From Brevibacterium rongguiense (lineage in GTDB: Bacteria > Actinomycetota > Actinomycetes > Actinomycetales > Brevibacteriaceae): a stretch of DNA of 64,000 bases. Position 1 is the first letter of the stretch. Every line of letters starts with the position of its first letter. Under the pieces are notes generated by a model, which saw only the letters and a list, made by a program, of their open reading frames with translations, was not told the DNA's origin and searched no databases. The stretch is from positions 1-64,000 of the forward strand of contig NZ_WWEQ01000001.1 of the NCBI RefSeq assembly GCF_009857845.1, written 5' to 3'. A program made the position numbers and the translations under genes. Below are positions 1 through 7,773 of the stretch, in pieces.

Positions 1-70
1 ACTCGTACAAGTCGACGGCCTGCCGACGGAACTCATCGGAGTAGTTCTTCCTGGCCATAGTCCTGATCAT
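1..70 (-). mobile_element. IS3-family transposase OrfA, N-terminal fragment (cut by window edge)
   Basis: Only the first 23 codons are in the window. They read MIRTMARKNYSDEFRRQAV and on, which is the start of the helix-turn-helix OrfA subunit of IS3-family transposases (KxYSxEFRxxAVxLY pattern). The start at 70 is preferred over the internal ATG at 58 because GGAGGAA lies five bases before it (76-82). OrfA binds the element's ends and makes the OrfAB transposase with a downstream frame that is outside the window. Whether the element is intact cannot be seen. Confidence 0.8.
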
Positions 71-101
71 CTCGCTTCCTCCAGCAACTGCTGGATTCCA
101 C

Positions 102-121
102 GTGTCCAAGACCCGGGGTCA
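102..121 (-). repeat. Probable terminal inverted repeat of the IS3-type element
   Basis: Read on the minus strand, the sequence from 121 is TGACCCCGGGTCTTGGACAC, beginning with the TG typical of IS3-family ends and lying about 50 bases before the OrfA start. The pattern 'TGxCCCC...TTGGACAC' resembles ends of several actinobacterial IS3 elements. The matching repeat at the other end and any target duplication lie outside the window. Confidence 0.55.
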
Positions 122-660
122 GGGCCCGGCGGTGAGAGCGAATCAGAATGACGAAGTCGCGGGCCAATCGAGCATGGAGCAGGGGCGAGACGAGCACAAG
201 CAACGAGAACACGTCACACGGTCGCTGCGGTTGTCTCTGACGCTGTCAGGATCAGTTTGCGCACCAAGAGATCGGTGATTCTCGGTGCCGGCGCTACTGG
301 TGGACCTCTCCATGTTGCGAGTGCGAGAGATGGCACTCCTCATCGGTGAGACGAACGAATCCATCGTCACCGGATCCGGACGTGCCGGATGGGCACCCCA
401 AGATGGTCAGGCGTCAAGAAGTTTCCGCAGATACATGTGCGCAAGTCCGATCCGCTACCGGCGTCACTGCCCGCCAGGTGCATCGTGTGAGGGTCCAGGT
501 GTCGGCGTCTCGCGTGCTCTGCAGCTCCCGGGTGTGAAATCTCATGTGGTACCGACCGCGTAGGCATGTGTATCGCGGTGGAGTTTTCCACTGGCAAGCC
601 TCGCGGAAACCGCGGAATCATGCGGCAGAACGCCGATACGCGATCATGCACGCGAGGGGG
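122..660. other. Gene-poor segment beside the IS, no recognisable gene
   Basis: This stretch of about 540 bases is visibly less GC-rich than the rest. The short open frames on both strands match no family I recognise and lack good ribosome binding sites. Small hairpins are present, for example GTGGA/TCCAC and CGCGG-AAA-CCGCG around 580-615. Its position between an IS end and a tRNA-like fragment suggests decayed, acquired DNA. Confidence 0.5.
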
Positions 661-692
661 AGCCAGTCGGTTCAAGTCTCATCTCGCGCACC
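661..692 (+). other. tRNA 3'-end-like fragment (possible attachment site remnant)
   Basis: The sequence contains a T-loop (TTCAAGT, 671-677) with G before and C after it. A 5-base T-stem side, a 7-base acceptor side (CTCGCGC, 683-689), a discriminator A and CC follow, in exactly the spacing of a tRNA 3' end; it resembles actinobacterial tRNA-Leu. No GCGCGAG acceptor partner lies at the right distance upstream, and the T-stem pairs poorly, so this is not a functional tRNA. Integrating elements often leave such 3' copies as att scars. Confidence 0.35.
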
Positions 693-700
693 CCGGTCCC

Positions 701-2161
701 TCAGCCCCTACGCGCAGCGACCACCGTGAACTTCGCGTTGCGCGCCCACTGCTCGCTGCCGCCGAATGCCGCGTTCAGGTGCGAGCGGTAGCGCAGGTGC
801 GAGTTGTAGACGCACACAAGCAGCCCGCCAGGGGCCAGGAGCCGGTGCGCGGCGTCGATCATGCGATGTGCGTCCTCCGTGGTCACCACGGTGCCGGCAT
901 GGAATGGAGGGTTGAGGAGCACAAGGTCGAAGGAGCCATCCGCAAGCCCCTCCCCCGCATCGGCGAGCACCACCCTCCACGGGGCATCCACGGCACCGGC
1001 CGCCCGCGCCGCACGCAGCGTCGCAGCTGCGGAGGCGCACGCAGCTCGCGACGCATCGGTGCCAACCGCTTCCGCCGGCCGCAGCAGTGCGGCCGCCGCG
1101 GCGAGCAGCCAGCCGTTGCCGCAGCCCAGGTCCAGGATCGTGCGCGCACCCGGTGCGACCTCCGCCCGCCGCTGCGCGAGTGCGCGCACGAGGAGCTGCG
1201 AGCCCGGGTCAACGGCGCTGCCGCCGAAGCACGCCCCGTGCGCGGCGACATCCAGATCGGGCACGCCGGGGATGCCCGAGGCCCTGCTGGCCCAACCGGG
1301 GAAGAGGACGTCGTTCGTCTCCCGGGAGGCGGAGTCGCCTGCAGCGACGCCTGGCGCGCCCGCCTGGGCCCCGGCCACCTCGGCGGCCCCTTCGCCTTCC
1401 ACAGAGAGTGGCTCCCCCGCGGGCGCGAACGGCTCGCTACCGATGATGAGCCGGGACTTCGCGATGCCCGGCGAGACGTCCACGCGCCGGAAGCGTCGCG
1501 CCAGCTCCGCGTTGACGGAGGGCGTGAGGTGCTTGTCGCGGCCGACGACGATGACCTCGGCGGCGATCCCCTCAAGCGCCTGCAGCGTCTCGCTCAGCGC
1601 ATCGACGGCCTTGGGAGCGGAGACGATGCAGCGCAGCGGTGCGCGCTCGACGACGTCGGCCGGCAGCGCGCCGACGAGCTCGGCGCCCGCGGCCCGCGCG
1701 GCCGGATCTGCGCTCACCCGGTCGTTGTACGCAAGGACGCGGCCACCCGCCGGCACCGCACCCTTGCCCGCCCGGTCGTCGGCCGCGCAGCCGTGGGTCC
1801 CCGGGATGTCCGCCGCGAGGCCCTCGACTGCCAGGCCCTCGGCCGCCAGAGAGGTCGAGCCAACCGCGACGCCGGCGGCCACGGCCCACAGGGCGCCGGC
1901 CTCGTCGTCGTCGATCACGAGCAGCGGCAGGTCTGCGAACCCTTCGGCGTCCCGCTGAACAGCGCCGTCCTGGTCCGCACCACCGGACCGGCGGCCGGAG
2001 ACGTCCAGCACACCGTGGGCCCGGCCCACGAGGTACTCCGCGAGGATCCGCGATTCGGGTGCCCCATCGGGCCAGGCGGGCAGGGCGGGGGCGGACGCGC
2101 TGCGCAGGCGCTGTGCGAGGGGGGCGAGCAGGGCGGGATCGGGCAGCAGGGATCGCGACAT
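701..2161 (-). CDS. RsmC/RlmG-like SAM-dependent rRNA methyltransferase
   Basis: This is a 486-residue protein. The C-terminal half is a class I methyltransferase: motif I ILDLGCGNGW at about 342-351 and the catalytic NPPF at 417-420, followed by HAG. The NPPFH form is typical of enzymes that methylate the N2 of guanine in rRNA (RsmC on 16S G1207, RlmG on 23S). The N-terminal half is an Ala-rich degenerate methyltransferase-like domain, as in that family. The exact target base cannot be read from sequence. The start is the ATG at 2161, seven bases after a TAGACT box. Confidence 0.82.
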   Translation of the reverse strand: MSRSLLPDPALLAPLAQRLRSASAPALPAWPDGAPESRILAEYLVGRAHGVLDVSGRRSGGADQDGAVQRDAEGFADLPLLVIDDDEAGALWAVAAGVAVGSTSLAAEGLAVEGLAADIPGTHGCAADDRAGKGAVPAGGRVLAYNDRVSADPAARAAGAELVGALPADVVERAPLRCIVSAPKAVDALSETLQALEGIAAEVIVVGRDKHLTPSVNAELARRFRRVDVSPGIAKSRLIIGSEPFAPAGEPLSVEGEGAAEVAGAQAGAPGVAAGDSASRETNDVLFPGWASRASGIPGVPDLDVAAHGACFGGSAVDPGSQLLVRALAQRRAEVAPGARTILDLGCGNGWLLAAAAALLRPAEAVGTDASRAACASAAATLRAARAAGAVDAPWRVVLADAGEGLADGSFDLVLLNPPFHAGTVVTTEDAHRMIDAAHRLLAPGGLLVCVYNSHLRYRSHLNAAFGGSEQWARNAKFTVVAARRG

Positions 2162-2168
2162 GCGCCCC

Positions 2169-2174
2169 AGTCTA
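2169..2174 (-). promoter_or_regulatory. -10 box TAGACT of the methyltransferase gene; leaderless start likely
   Basis: TAGACT on the minus strand lies seven bases before the ATG at 2161, so transcription would begin at or next to the A of the start codon. There is no Shine-Dalgarno sequence in between. Confidence 0.55.
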
Positions 2175-2202
2175 GGAGCGCTAAGGGACCCGCAGACACG
2201 CG

Positions 2203-2236
2203 CGGGGCGCCGCGCGGTCCCCCGCGCGGCGCCCCG
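2203..2236 (-). terminator. Hairpin terminator after sucD
   Basis: There is a perfect 15-base-pair GC stem (2203-2217 with 2222-2236) around a four-base loop, 43 bases beyond the sucD stop codon. No T-run follows, as is common in high-GC actinobacteria. Confidence 0.65.
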
Positions 2237-2278
2237 TCAGCCGTGGCCAGGCATACCGCCCGGCTGCGCCTCAGTGAG

Positions 2279-3175
2279 TCACTTGAGCATGTCGCGCATG
2301 AGCTGCGCAGTCTCAGACGGCGTCTTGCCCACCTTGACGCCGGCGGCCTCGAGGGCCTCCTTCTTCGCCTCGGCGGTGCCGGACGAGCCGGAGACGATCG
2401 CGCCGGCGTGGCCCATCGTCTTGCCCTCCGGGGCGGTGAAGCCGGCCACGTAGCCCACGACGGGCTTCGTGACGTTGTCCTTGATGTACTCCGCCGCGCG
2501 CTCCTCGGCGTCGCCGCCGATCTCGCCGATCATGACGATCGCCTCGGTCTCCGGGTCCTCCTGGAAGGCCGCGAGCGCATCGATGTGCGTCGTGCCGATG
2601 ACCGGGTCACCGCCGATGCCGATGGCGGTGGTGAAGCCCAGGTCCCGCAGCTCGTACATCATCTGGTAGGTCAGCGTGCCGGACTTCGACACGAGGCCCA
2701 GCTTGCCGCGGTTCGTGATGTTGGCCGGGATGATGCCGGCCAGCGACTGCTCGGGCGAGATGATGCCGGGGCAGTTGGGCCCGATGATGCGGGTCCTGTT
2801 GCCCTTGTCGGTCGCGTAGGCCCAGACCTCGGCGGAGTCCTGGACCGGCACGCCCTCGGTGATGATGACGAGCAGGCCGATCCCGGCATCGATGGCCTCG
2901 ATCGCGGCGTCCTTCGTGAACGCAGGCGGCACGAAGGCCACGGACACGTTCGCGCCGGTCTTCTCCATCGCCTCGGACACGGAGCCGAAGACGTCGAGTT
3001 CGACGTCCTTGCCGTCCTTGTCCTGGTGGCTGACCGTGGTGCCGGCCTTGCGCGCGTTGACGCCGCCCACGACGTTCGAGCCGGCGGCGAGCATGCGCGC
3101 GGTGTGCTTGGCGCCCTCGCTGCCGGTGATGCCCTGGACGATGATCTTCGAATCCTGGTTGAGGAAAATCGACAT
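2279..3175 (-). CDS. sucD: Succinyl-CoA synthetase alpha subunit
   Basis: This subunit of 298 residues holds the CoA-binding fold and the active-site histidine. SucCD converts succinyl-CoA and ADP or GDP to succinate and ATP or GTP in the TCA cycle. The N-terminal Rossmann segment has [10 protein letters not shown], and the phosphorylated histidine sits in [10 protein letters not shown] at about His256. Length matches the family. It lies 27 bases after sucC in one operon and ends near a strong hairpin. Confidence 0.97.
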   Translation of the reverse strand: MSIFLNQDSKIIVQGITGSEGAKHTARMLAAGSNVVGGVNARKAGTTVSHQDKDGKDVELDVFGSVSEAMEKTGANVSVAFVPPAFTKDAAIEAIDAGIGLLVIITEGVPVQDSAEVWAYATDKGNRTRIIGPNCPGIISPEQSLAGIIPANITNRGKLGLVSKSGTLTYQMMYELRDLGFTTAIGIGGDPVIGTTHIDALAAFQEDPETEAIVMIGEIGGDAEERAAEYIKDNVTKPVVGYVAGFTAPEGKTMGHAGAIVSGSSGTAEAKKEALEAAGVKVGKTPSETAQLMRDMLK

Positions 3176-3202
3176 GGTGGTTGTCCTAGTCCTTTCGGGC
3201 GG

Positions 3203-4372
3203 TCAGTTGGCGGCCGCGAGTTCGGCGGCCTTGTCCGCGCCCGCGTCCATGGTGTCGGTGAGCGTGACGAGGGGGTTGTTCGCGTCCTTGAGGATCTGAC
3301 GGCCCTCCTCGACCTTGTTGCCGTCCAGGCGGACGACGAGCGGCTTGGTCGCGCTGTCGCCCAGGATCTCGAGGGCCTTGACGATGCCGTTGGCCACCGC
3401 GTCGCACGCGGTGATCCCGCCGAACACGTTGACGAAGACGCTCTTGACCTGGTCATCGCCCAGGATGACGTCGAGGCCGTTGGCCATGACCTCGGCCGAG
3501 GCGCCGCCGCCGATGTCGAGGAAGTTCGCCGGCTTCACGCCGTCGTGCTTCTCGCCCGCGTAGGCGACGACGTCGAGGGTCGACATGACGAGGCCCGCGC
3601 CGTTGCCGATGATGCCCACCTGGCCGTCGAGCTTGACGTAGTTGAGGCCGAGCTTCTTCGCCTTGAGCTCCAGCGGGTCCTCCGCGCTGATGTCGCGCAG
3701 CTCCTCGTGGTCCTTGTGGCGGAAGTCCGCGTTGTCGTCGAGCGAGACCTTGCCGTCGAGCGCGACGATGTCACCGGCACCGGTCTTGACCAGCGGGTTG
3801 ACCTCGACGAGCGTCGCGTCCTCTTCCTTGAACACGTCCCACAGCTTCTGCAGGACGGGGACGATCTTGGGGCCCACCTGGTCATCGAAGCCGGCGGCCT
3901 CGACGATCTCGCGGGCCTTGGCCTCGTCGATTCCGGTGAGGGCGTTGACGGGCACGCGGGCCAGCGCCTCGGGGCGCTCGACGGCCAGCTGCTCGATCTC
4001 CATGCCGCCCTCCTTCGAGCACATGGCGAGGTAGGTGCGCTCGGAGCGGTCGAGGAGCACGGAGAAGTAGTACTCCTCCGCGATGTCCGCGCCCTCGGCG
4101 ATCATGACCTTCTTGGTCTCGTGGCCCTTGATGTCGAGGCCGAGGATCTCCTTGGCCTTCTCGGCGGCCTCGTCCGGGCTCTTGGCGAGCTTGACGCCGC
4201 CGGCCTTGCCGCGGCCGCCCACCTTGACCTGGGCCTTGACGACGACAGTGCCGCCGCCCAGCTCCTCGGCGGCCTGCTTGGCTTCCTCGGGGGTTTCGGC
4301 GACCTTCGCGCGCAGCACGGGCACGCCGTGCTTCTCGAAGAGGTCGCGGGCCTGATACTCGAAAAGATCCAC
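3203..4372 (-). CDS. sucC: Succinyl-CoA synthetase beta subunit (ADP/GDP-forming)
   Basis: This ATP-grasp subunit of 389 residues binds the nucleotide and pairs with SucD. The reading frame stays open further upstream, but the family start [16 protein letters not shown] corresponds to the GTG at 4372, which has AAGGAAG about six bases before it. The longer frame gives an atypical N-terminus. First gene of sucCD; this pair and sdhCDAB in the same window indicate an oxidative TCA cycle. Confidence 0.96.
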   Translation of the reverse strand: MDLFEYQARDLFEKHGVPVLRAKVAETPEEAKQAAEELGGGTVVVKAQVKVGGRGKAGGVKLAKSPDEAAEKAKEILGLDIKGHETKKVMIAEGADIAEEYYFSVLLDRSERTYLAMCSKEGGMEIEQLAVERPEALARVPVNALTGIDEAKAREIVEAAGFDDQVGPKIVPVLQKLWDVFKEEDATLVEVNPLVKTGAGDIVALDGKVSLDDNADFRHKDHEELRDISAEDPLELKAKKLGLNYVKLDGQVGIIGNGAGLVMSTLDVVAYAGEKHDGVKPANFLDIGGGASAEVMANGLDVILGDDQVKSVFVNVFGGITACDAVANGIVKALEILGDSATKPLVVRLDGNKVEEGRQILKDANNPLVTLTDTMDAGADKAAELAAAN

Positions 4373-4562
4373 GTGTTCTTCCTTAGCTCGGGGCGCTGCC
4401 CGCGCGCACAGATCGTGCTCCGCGCGGGCTCGCACCGGTGACGGATGGGAGGGTGGAGCACACCCGACCGATGCCCACCTTAGTCCCTGGCCCGGATGCG
4501 GGCGCCTGCCGACCGCGCATCGCACCGCGCGTTCGCCGCCCGCGAACACGCGGGCTCATCAA

Positions 4563-4583
4563 GATACTTCCTGGACAAGTATC
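4563..4583 (+). promoter_or_regulatory. Operator-like palindrome before the MarR gene
   Basis: A perfect inverted repeat, GATACTT-N7-AAGTATC, ends 26 bases before the MarR start codon. A second shorter repeat (TCTCG-N4-CGAGA) follows at once. Size and symmetry fit a MarR dimer site, so autorepression is likely. The sucC start is also near, on the other strand. Confidence 0.6.
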
Positions 4584-4609
4584 TCGACGGCGAGACATAT
4601 CATGTCCTC

Positions 4610-5107
4610 ATGGATGAGGTCGACCGGATCGTCGCGGCGTGGCAGCGGGTGCGCCCCGATATCGACGTCGCGCCCATGGAGGTGCTCTCCCGCGTGTCGC
4701 GGCTGGCCAAGCAGCTGGACAAGGCGCGCAAGTCCACGTTCGCCGAACACGGCCTCGAGGTCTGGGCCTTCGACGTCCTCTCCGCCCTGCGCCGCGCGGG
4801 CGAGCCGTTCGAGCTCTCCCCCTCGCGCCTCATCGGCGAGATGATGGTGACTTCGGGCACCATGACGAACCGGATCGACCGCCTCCTCGACGCGGGCCTC
4901 GTCTCGCGGCGCCCGGACCCCGATGATCGGCGCGGAGTGCTCGTGGGCCTCACCGCCGCCGGGCGGGCGACGGTCGATGCCGCGCTCGCGCAGCTGCTCG
5001 AGCAGGAGGCCGACCTCCTCTCCGAGCTCAGCCCCGCCCAGCGCCGCCGGCTCGCCGAGCTGCTGCGCGTGCTCTCCCACGGCTTCGAGCACACGGGTGA
5101 GGACTGA
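4610..5107 (+). CDS. MarR-family transcriptional regulator
   Basis: This is a DNA-binding protein of 165 residues. The winged helix is clear in the middle: ELSPSRLIGEMMVTSGTMTN as the recognition helix region, then RIDRLLDAGLVSRRPDPDDR, the MarR wing signature. The ATG at 4610 is chosen because it lies after the operator-like repeat; the frame is open further back to 4496, but that would place the operator inside the gene. The ligand is unknown. A lipoprotein gene follows in the same direction and might be a target. Confidence 0.9.
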   Translation: MDEVDRIVAAWQRVRPDIDVAPMEVLSRVSRLAKQLDKARKSTFAEHGLEVWAFDVLSALRRAGEPFELSPSRLIGEMMVTSGTMTNRIDRLLDAGLVSRRPDPDDRRGVLVGLTAAGRATVDAALAQLLEQEADLLSELSPAQRRRLAELLRVLSHGFEHTGED

Positions 5108-5140
5108 GCCCGGGGTCGGCCGCTCAGCCGGCGGCGCCGG

Positions 5141-5146
5141 TAGACT
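5141..5146 (+). promoter_or_regulatory. -10 box TAGACT before the lipoprotein gene
   Basis: TAGACT lies 33 bases after the MarR stop codon. A 16-base direct repeat with CAGCACCGTGAAC in each copy follows (5154-5185), which puts two in-frame-looking GTG codons before the true start. Confidence 0.45.
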
Positions 5147-5215
5147 CGGCGCAGCAGCACCGTGAACCAGCAGCACCGTGAACCAGCCGACCGCCCCTTC
5201 CCCCGTGAGGTCACC

Positions 5216-5938
5216 ATGAAGCACGCCTCCCTGAGCGCCTCGGCAGCCGCCGTGTGCGCAGCCCTCGCCCTGTCCGGATGCACCGCCAAGGGCGAGAAGC
5301 GCCCCGATGAGGGCTTCCCGTCCATCTCCGTGAGCCCCGAGTCCGCGACCCCCGTGCCCACGGCCACGGGCGACGAGGTGGCGATCGTCGATGCCTCCCC
5401 CGGTGGGCCGGAGGACCAGGACCCGCTATGGCAGGGGCTGAAGAAGGCGGCCGAGGGCAAGCAGCGGGCCTATCTGTCCGCCTGGATCCACTACGACTCG
5501 AAGCTCGCCGACTCCGGCCAGGTCACGCTGACCCCGGACGCGGCCGAGAGCGTGAGCGTCACGGTCGACTCGAAGGCGGTGGAGAAGTCCGATGCGCCGT
5601 TCTACCGCATCCTCGGCACGTTCGACGTGGAGAAGACCGCGGACTCCGCGTTCACACTGAAGACCGTCAACACGAAGGAACAGCCCGAGCTCAATCCCAA
5701 GAGCCCGAGTACGAAGGCCCGCTGCACCGCCTCGGACGCGGGAGACCGCCTCCAGCTGGCCGCGCAGAATCTGGCCGACGACCCGAGCAAGCGCGCGGAG
5801 ATGCGGCTGCAGTGGGGCGGCTCGCCGGCCGTCTGGTGGGCCATCCAGGCCACCGCGGCGAGCCTGCGGCAGTCCAACGGCGATGCGCAGGGCGACTTCT
5901 TCACGGAGGCGTGCGAGCAGTACATGGAGGCCGGCTGA
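5216..5938 (+). CDS. Putative secreted lipoprotein, function unknown
   Basis: A protein of 240 residues with a lipoprotein signal: basic MKH, a hydrophobic Ala-rich stretch, then LSGC, so Cys22-24 would be lipidated and the protein anchored on the outer face of the membrane. A Pro/Ser/Thr linker precedes a mixed alpha/beta domain with no motif I recognise. The frame opens earlier at GTG 5162, but the ATG at 5216 places the signal peptide correctly. The 237 bases after it, up to the convergent membrane-protein gene, show no clear gene. Confidence 0.75.
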   Translation: MKHASLSASAAAVCAALALSGCTAKGEKRPDEGFPSISVSPESATPVPTATGDEVAIVDASPGGPEDQDPLWQGLKKAAEGKQRAYLSAWIHYDSKLADSGQVTLTPDAAESVSVTVDSKAVEKSDAPFYRILGTFDVEKTADSAFTLKTVNTKEQPELNPKSPSTKARCTASDAGDRLQLAAQNLADDPSKRAEMRLQWGGSPAVWWAIQATAASLRQSNGDAQGDFFTEACEQYMEAG

Positions 5939-6175
5939 GCAGTCGGCTGCCCAGGGGCTGACCCCCACGAGGCAACCGGCCGGAAGGGGACCGCGCTGGC
6001 TGAGCAGTTGGCAATCCCGACCGGCCGCGCAGCTGGCCGAAAGGTCGATCCTGTTCGCTGTGGCGCAGTGAGACCGAACGGAATCGTCCTCTCACCTCGG
6101 GCAATAGAGCACGCAGCGACGCCCAGCGGTTACATCCGCCAACGCCGCCCACCGCCCATCGCCTCGCGGGCGCTC

Positions 6176-6661
6176 CTAGGCCGCATCCTCCTGGCGGGCG
6201 GCGCGCAGGCGGGCCTCCTGGTCGGCGAGCGCGCCGTCGTAGGCGCGCAGGCTCGGCGGCAGGAAGATCCCCACGAGGGACAGGACGGCGGGGATGAGAG
6301 CCGCCCAGAACATGAGGCCCGCCGCGGGCCCCACGTTGAACGCGAAGAGCAGCAGGAGGACCTGCCACGCCACGCACGCCGGGCGGGCCCAGCGGCCGAA
6401 GCGGGCCAGGCCGATCGCGACGCCCACGAGCCCGACCGCCAGGAGCAGGAACATCGCGGCCAGCGCGATGAGCGGCACGGGGTCCGCGCGCTGGCCCACG
6501 GCGACCACCACGTAGGCGACGGCGGCCACGGTGAGGGCGAGCGCCTCGAGCGCAGTCATGGCGACCGCCAGCAGGAGGGTCCAGGGGCCGCGCGCGCGGT
6601 CCCCCGGCCCACCGGCCTTCGAGGACTCCTGCGGAGACTCCCGCGAGGACTCCTGCGTCAC
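6176..6661 (-). CDS. Small integral membrane protein, four predicted helices
   Basis: A protein of 161 residues starting at GTG 6661, overlapping the TGA of the adenosine deaminase gene (GTGA), so the two are translationally coupled. After a charged Ser/Glu-rich N-terminus there are four hydrophobic stretches (about residues 28-52, 60-82, 92-112, 116-138) and a charged C-terminus. I do not recognise a functional family. Coupling to add suggests co-expression rather than a known shared role. Confidence 0.7.
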   Translation of the reverse strand: MTQESSRESPQESSKAGGPGDRARGPWTLLLAVAMTALEALALTVAAVAYVVVAVGQRADPVPLIALAAMFLLLAVGLVGVAIGLARFGRWARPACVAWQVLLLLFAFNVGPAAGLMFWAALIPAVLSLVGIFLPPSLRAYDGALADQEARLRAARQEDAA

Positions 6662-7764
6662 AGCTCCACCCGGTCGAAGCCGGGAATGAGGATCTCGTCG
6701 ATGAAGCGGTCGCGGACGTCGTAGGGCGTGAAGGACGAGGAGAGCGCGTTGACGGTGGCGAGCTCCAGGTCTCCCAGGTCCCAGCCCGCCTCGTCGACGA
6801 GCAGGCGCATCTCGCGGCTGATCGAGGTCGCGGACATGAGGCGGTTGTCCGGGTTGACCGTGACGTGGAACCCCAGGTCCTTGAGGCCGGTGATGGGGTG
6901 CTCGGCGATCGAGCGGGCCGCACCGGTCTGCACGTTCGAGGACGGGCACAGCTCGAGCGGCACCTGCTGGTCGAGGACCCAGGCGGCGAGGTTGCCGAGC
7001 GTGCCCTCGCCGTCGACGACGTCCATGTCCTCGACGATGCGGGCGCCGTGGCCCAGGCGCTGCGCGTGGCAGACCTGGACGGCCTCGAGGATGGACTCGC
7101 GGCCGTCGGCCTCACCGGCGTGGATGGTGACCGGGAAGCACTCGCGGTGCAGCAGGTCGAAGGCCGTGAGGTGCGCCGAGGGCGGGAAGCCCTCCTCGGG
7201 CCCTGCGATGTCGAAGCCCACCGCGCCGTGCTCGCGCCAGTGCAGGGCGAGTTCGGCCACGGCCAGCGAGTTGTCCTGATGGCGCATGGCGGTGATGAGC
7301 TGGCCCACGCGGATGACGCGGCCGTTGTCCGCGGCGAGCGCCACGCCCTCCTCCAGGCCGCGCTGCACGGCGGCGACGGCCTCGTCCATGTCGAGGCCCT
7401 CCCGCAGGTGCTGCTCGGGCGCCCAGCGCGCCTCGGCGAGGAAGACGCCGTCCGCGACCTGGTCGCAGACCCATTCGCGCGCCACGCGGGTGAGCGCAAC
7501 GGCTGTCTGCATGACGGCGACGGTGTGCTCGAACGTCTCGAGGTAGCGCACCAGGTCACCCGACTCGGCCGAGTCGCGGAACCAGGCGCGCAGCGCCTCG
7601 GGATCCGTCGTGGGCAGCTCATGGCCCGCCTCGGCGGCCAGCTCCACGATCGTGGCGGGGCGCAGGCCGCCGTCCAGGTGATCGTGCAGCGAGACCTTCG
7701 GCAGGCTCAGGATGGGGTCATGGGGGTCGACGCCGGCGGGCGTCGGAAAGAGTCGCGTATCCAC
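6658..7764 (-). CDS. add: Adenosine deaminase
   Basis: This zinc hydrolase of 368 residues converts adenosine to inosine in purine salvage. Metal ligands are visible: His27 and His29 in SLHDHLDGG, the FPVTIHAGE segment with catalytic Glu, QRLGHGARIVED, and VNPDNRLMS with the metal-binding Asp. Start is GTG 7764 with GAGGA just before it, nine bases after the upstream amidohydrolase stop. The two hydrolases and the downstream membrane protein form one unit. Confidence 0.95.
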   Translation of the reverse strand: MDTRLFPTPAGVDPHDPILSLPKVSLHDHLDGGLRPATIVELAAEAGHELPTTDPEALRAWFRDSAESGDLVRYLETFEHTVAVMQTAVALTRVAREWVCDQVADGVFLAEARWAPEQHLREGLDMDEAVAAVQRGLEEGVALAADNGRVIRVGQLITAMRHQDNSLAVAELALHWREHGAVGFDIAGPEEGFPPSAHLTAFDLLHRECFPVTIHAGEADGRESILEAVQVCHAQRLGHGARIVEDMDVVDGEGTLGNLAAWVLDQQVPLELCPSSNVQTGAARSIAEHPITGLKDLGFHVTVNPDNRLMSATSISREMRLLVDEAGWDLGDLELATVNALSSSFTPYDVRDRFIDEILIPGFDRVEL

Positions 7765-7773
7765 GTCCTCAGC

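Noticed and set aside
601-692. A complete tRNA-Leu gene ending at 692
   Set aside because: A D-arm-like GCGGAAT...GGCAGAACGC is present near 612-632, but no 5' acceptor strand pairs with CTCGCGC and the T-stem has a C-C mismatch. Only a fragment can be supported.
566-4441. A 1291-codon open frame on the plus strand
   Set aside because: It lies antisense to the methyltransferase, sucD and sucC genes, is very rich in Arg/Gly/Ala/His/Asp, and matches no family. It is a by-product of high GC at third codon positions.
6661-6949. Longer version of the small membrane protein starting at 6949
   Set aside because: The extension lies inside the adenosine deaminase gene in another frame and is Arg/Pro/His-rich; the GTG at 6661 gives a normal membrane protein.
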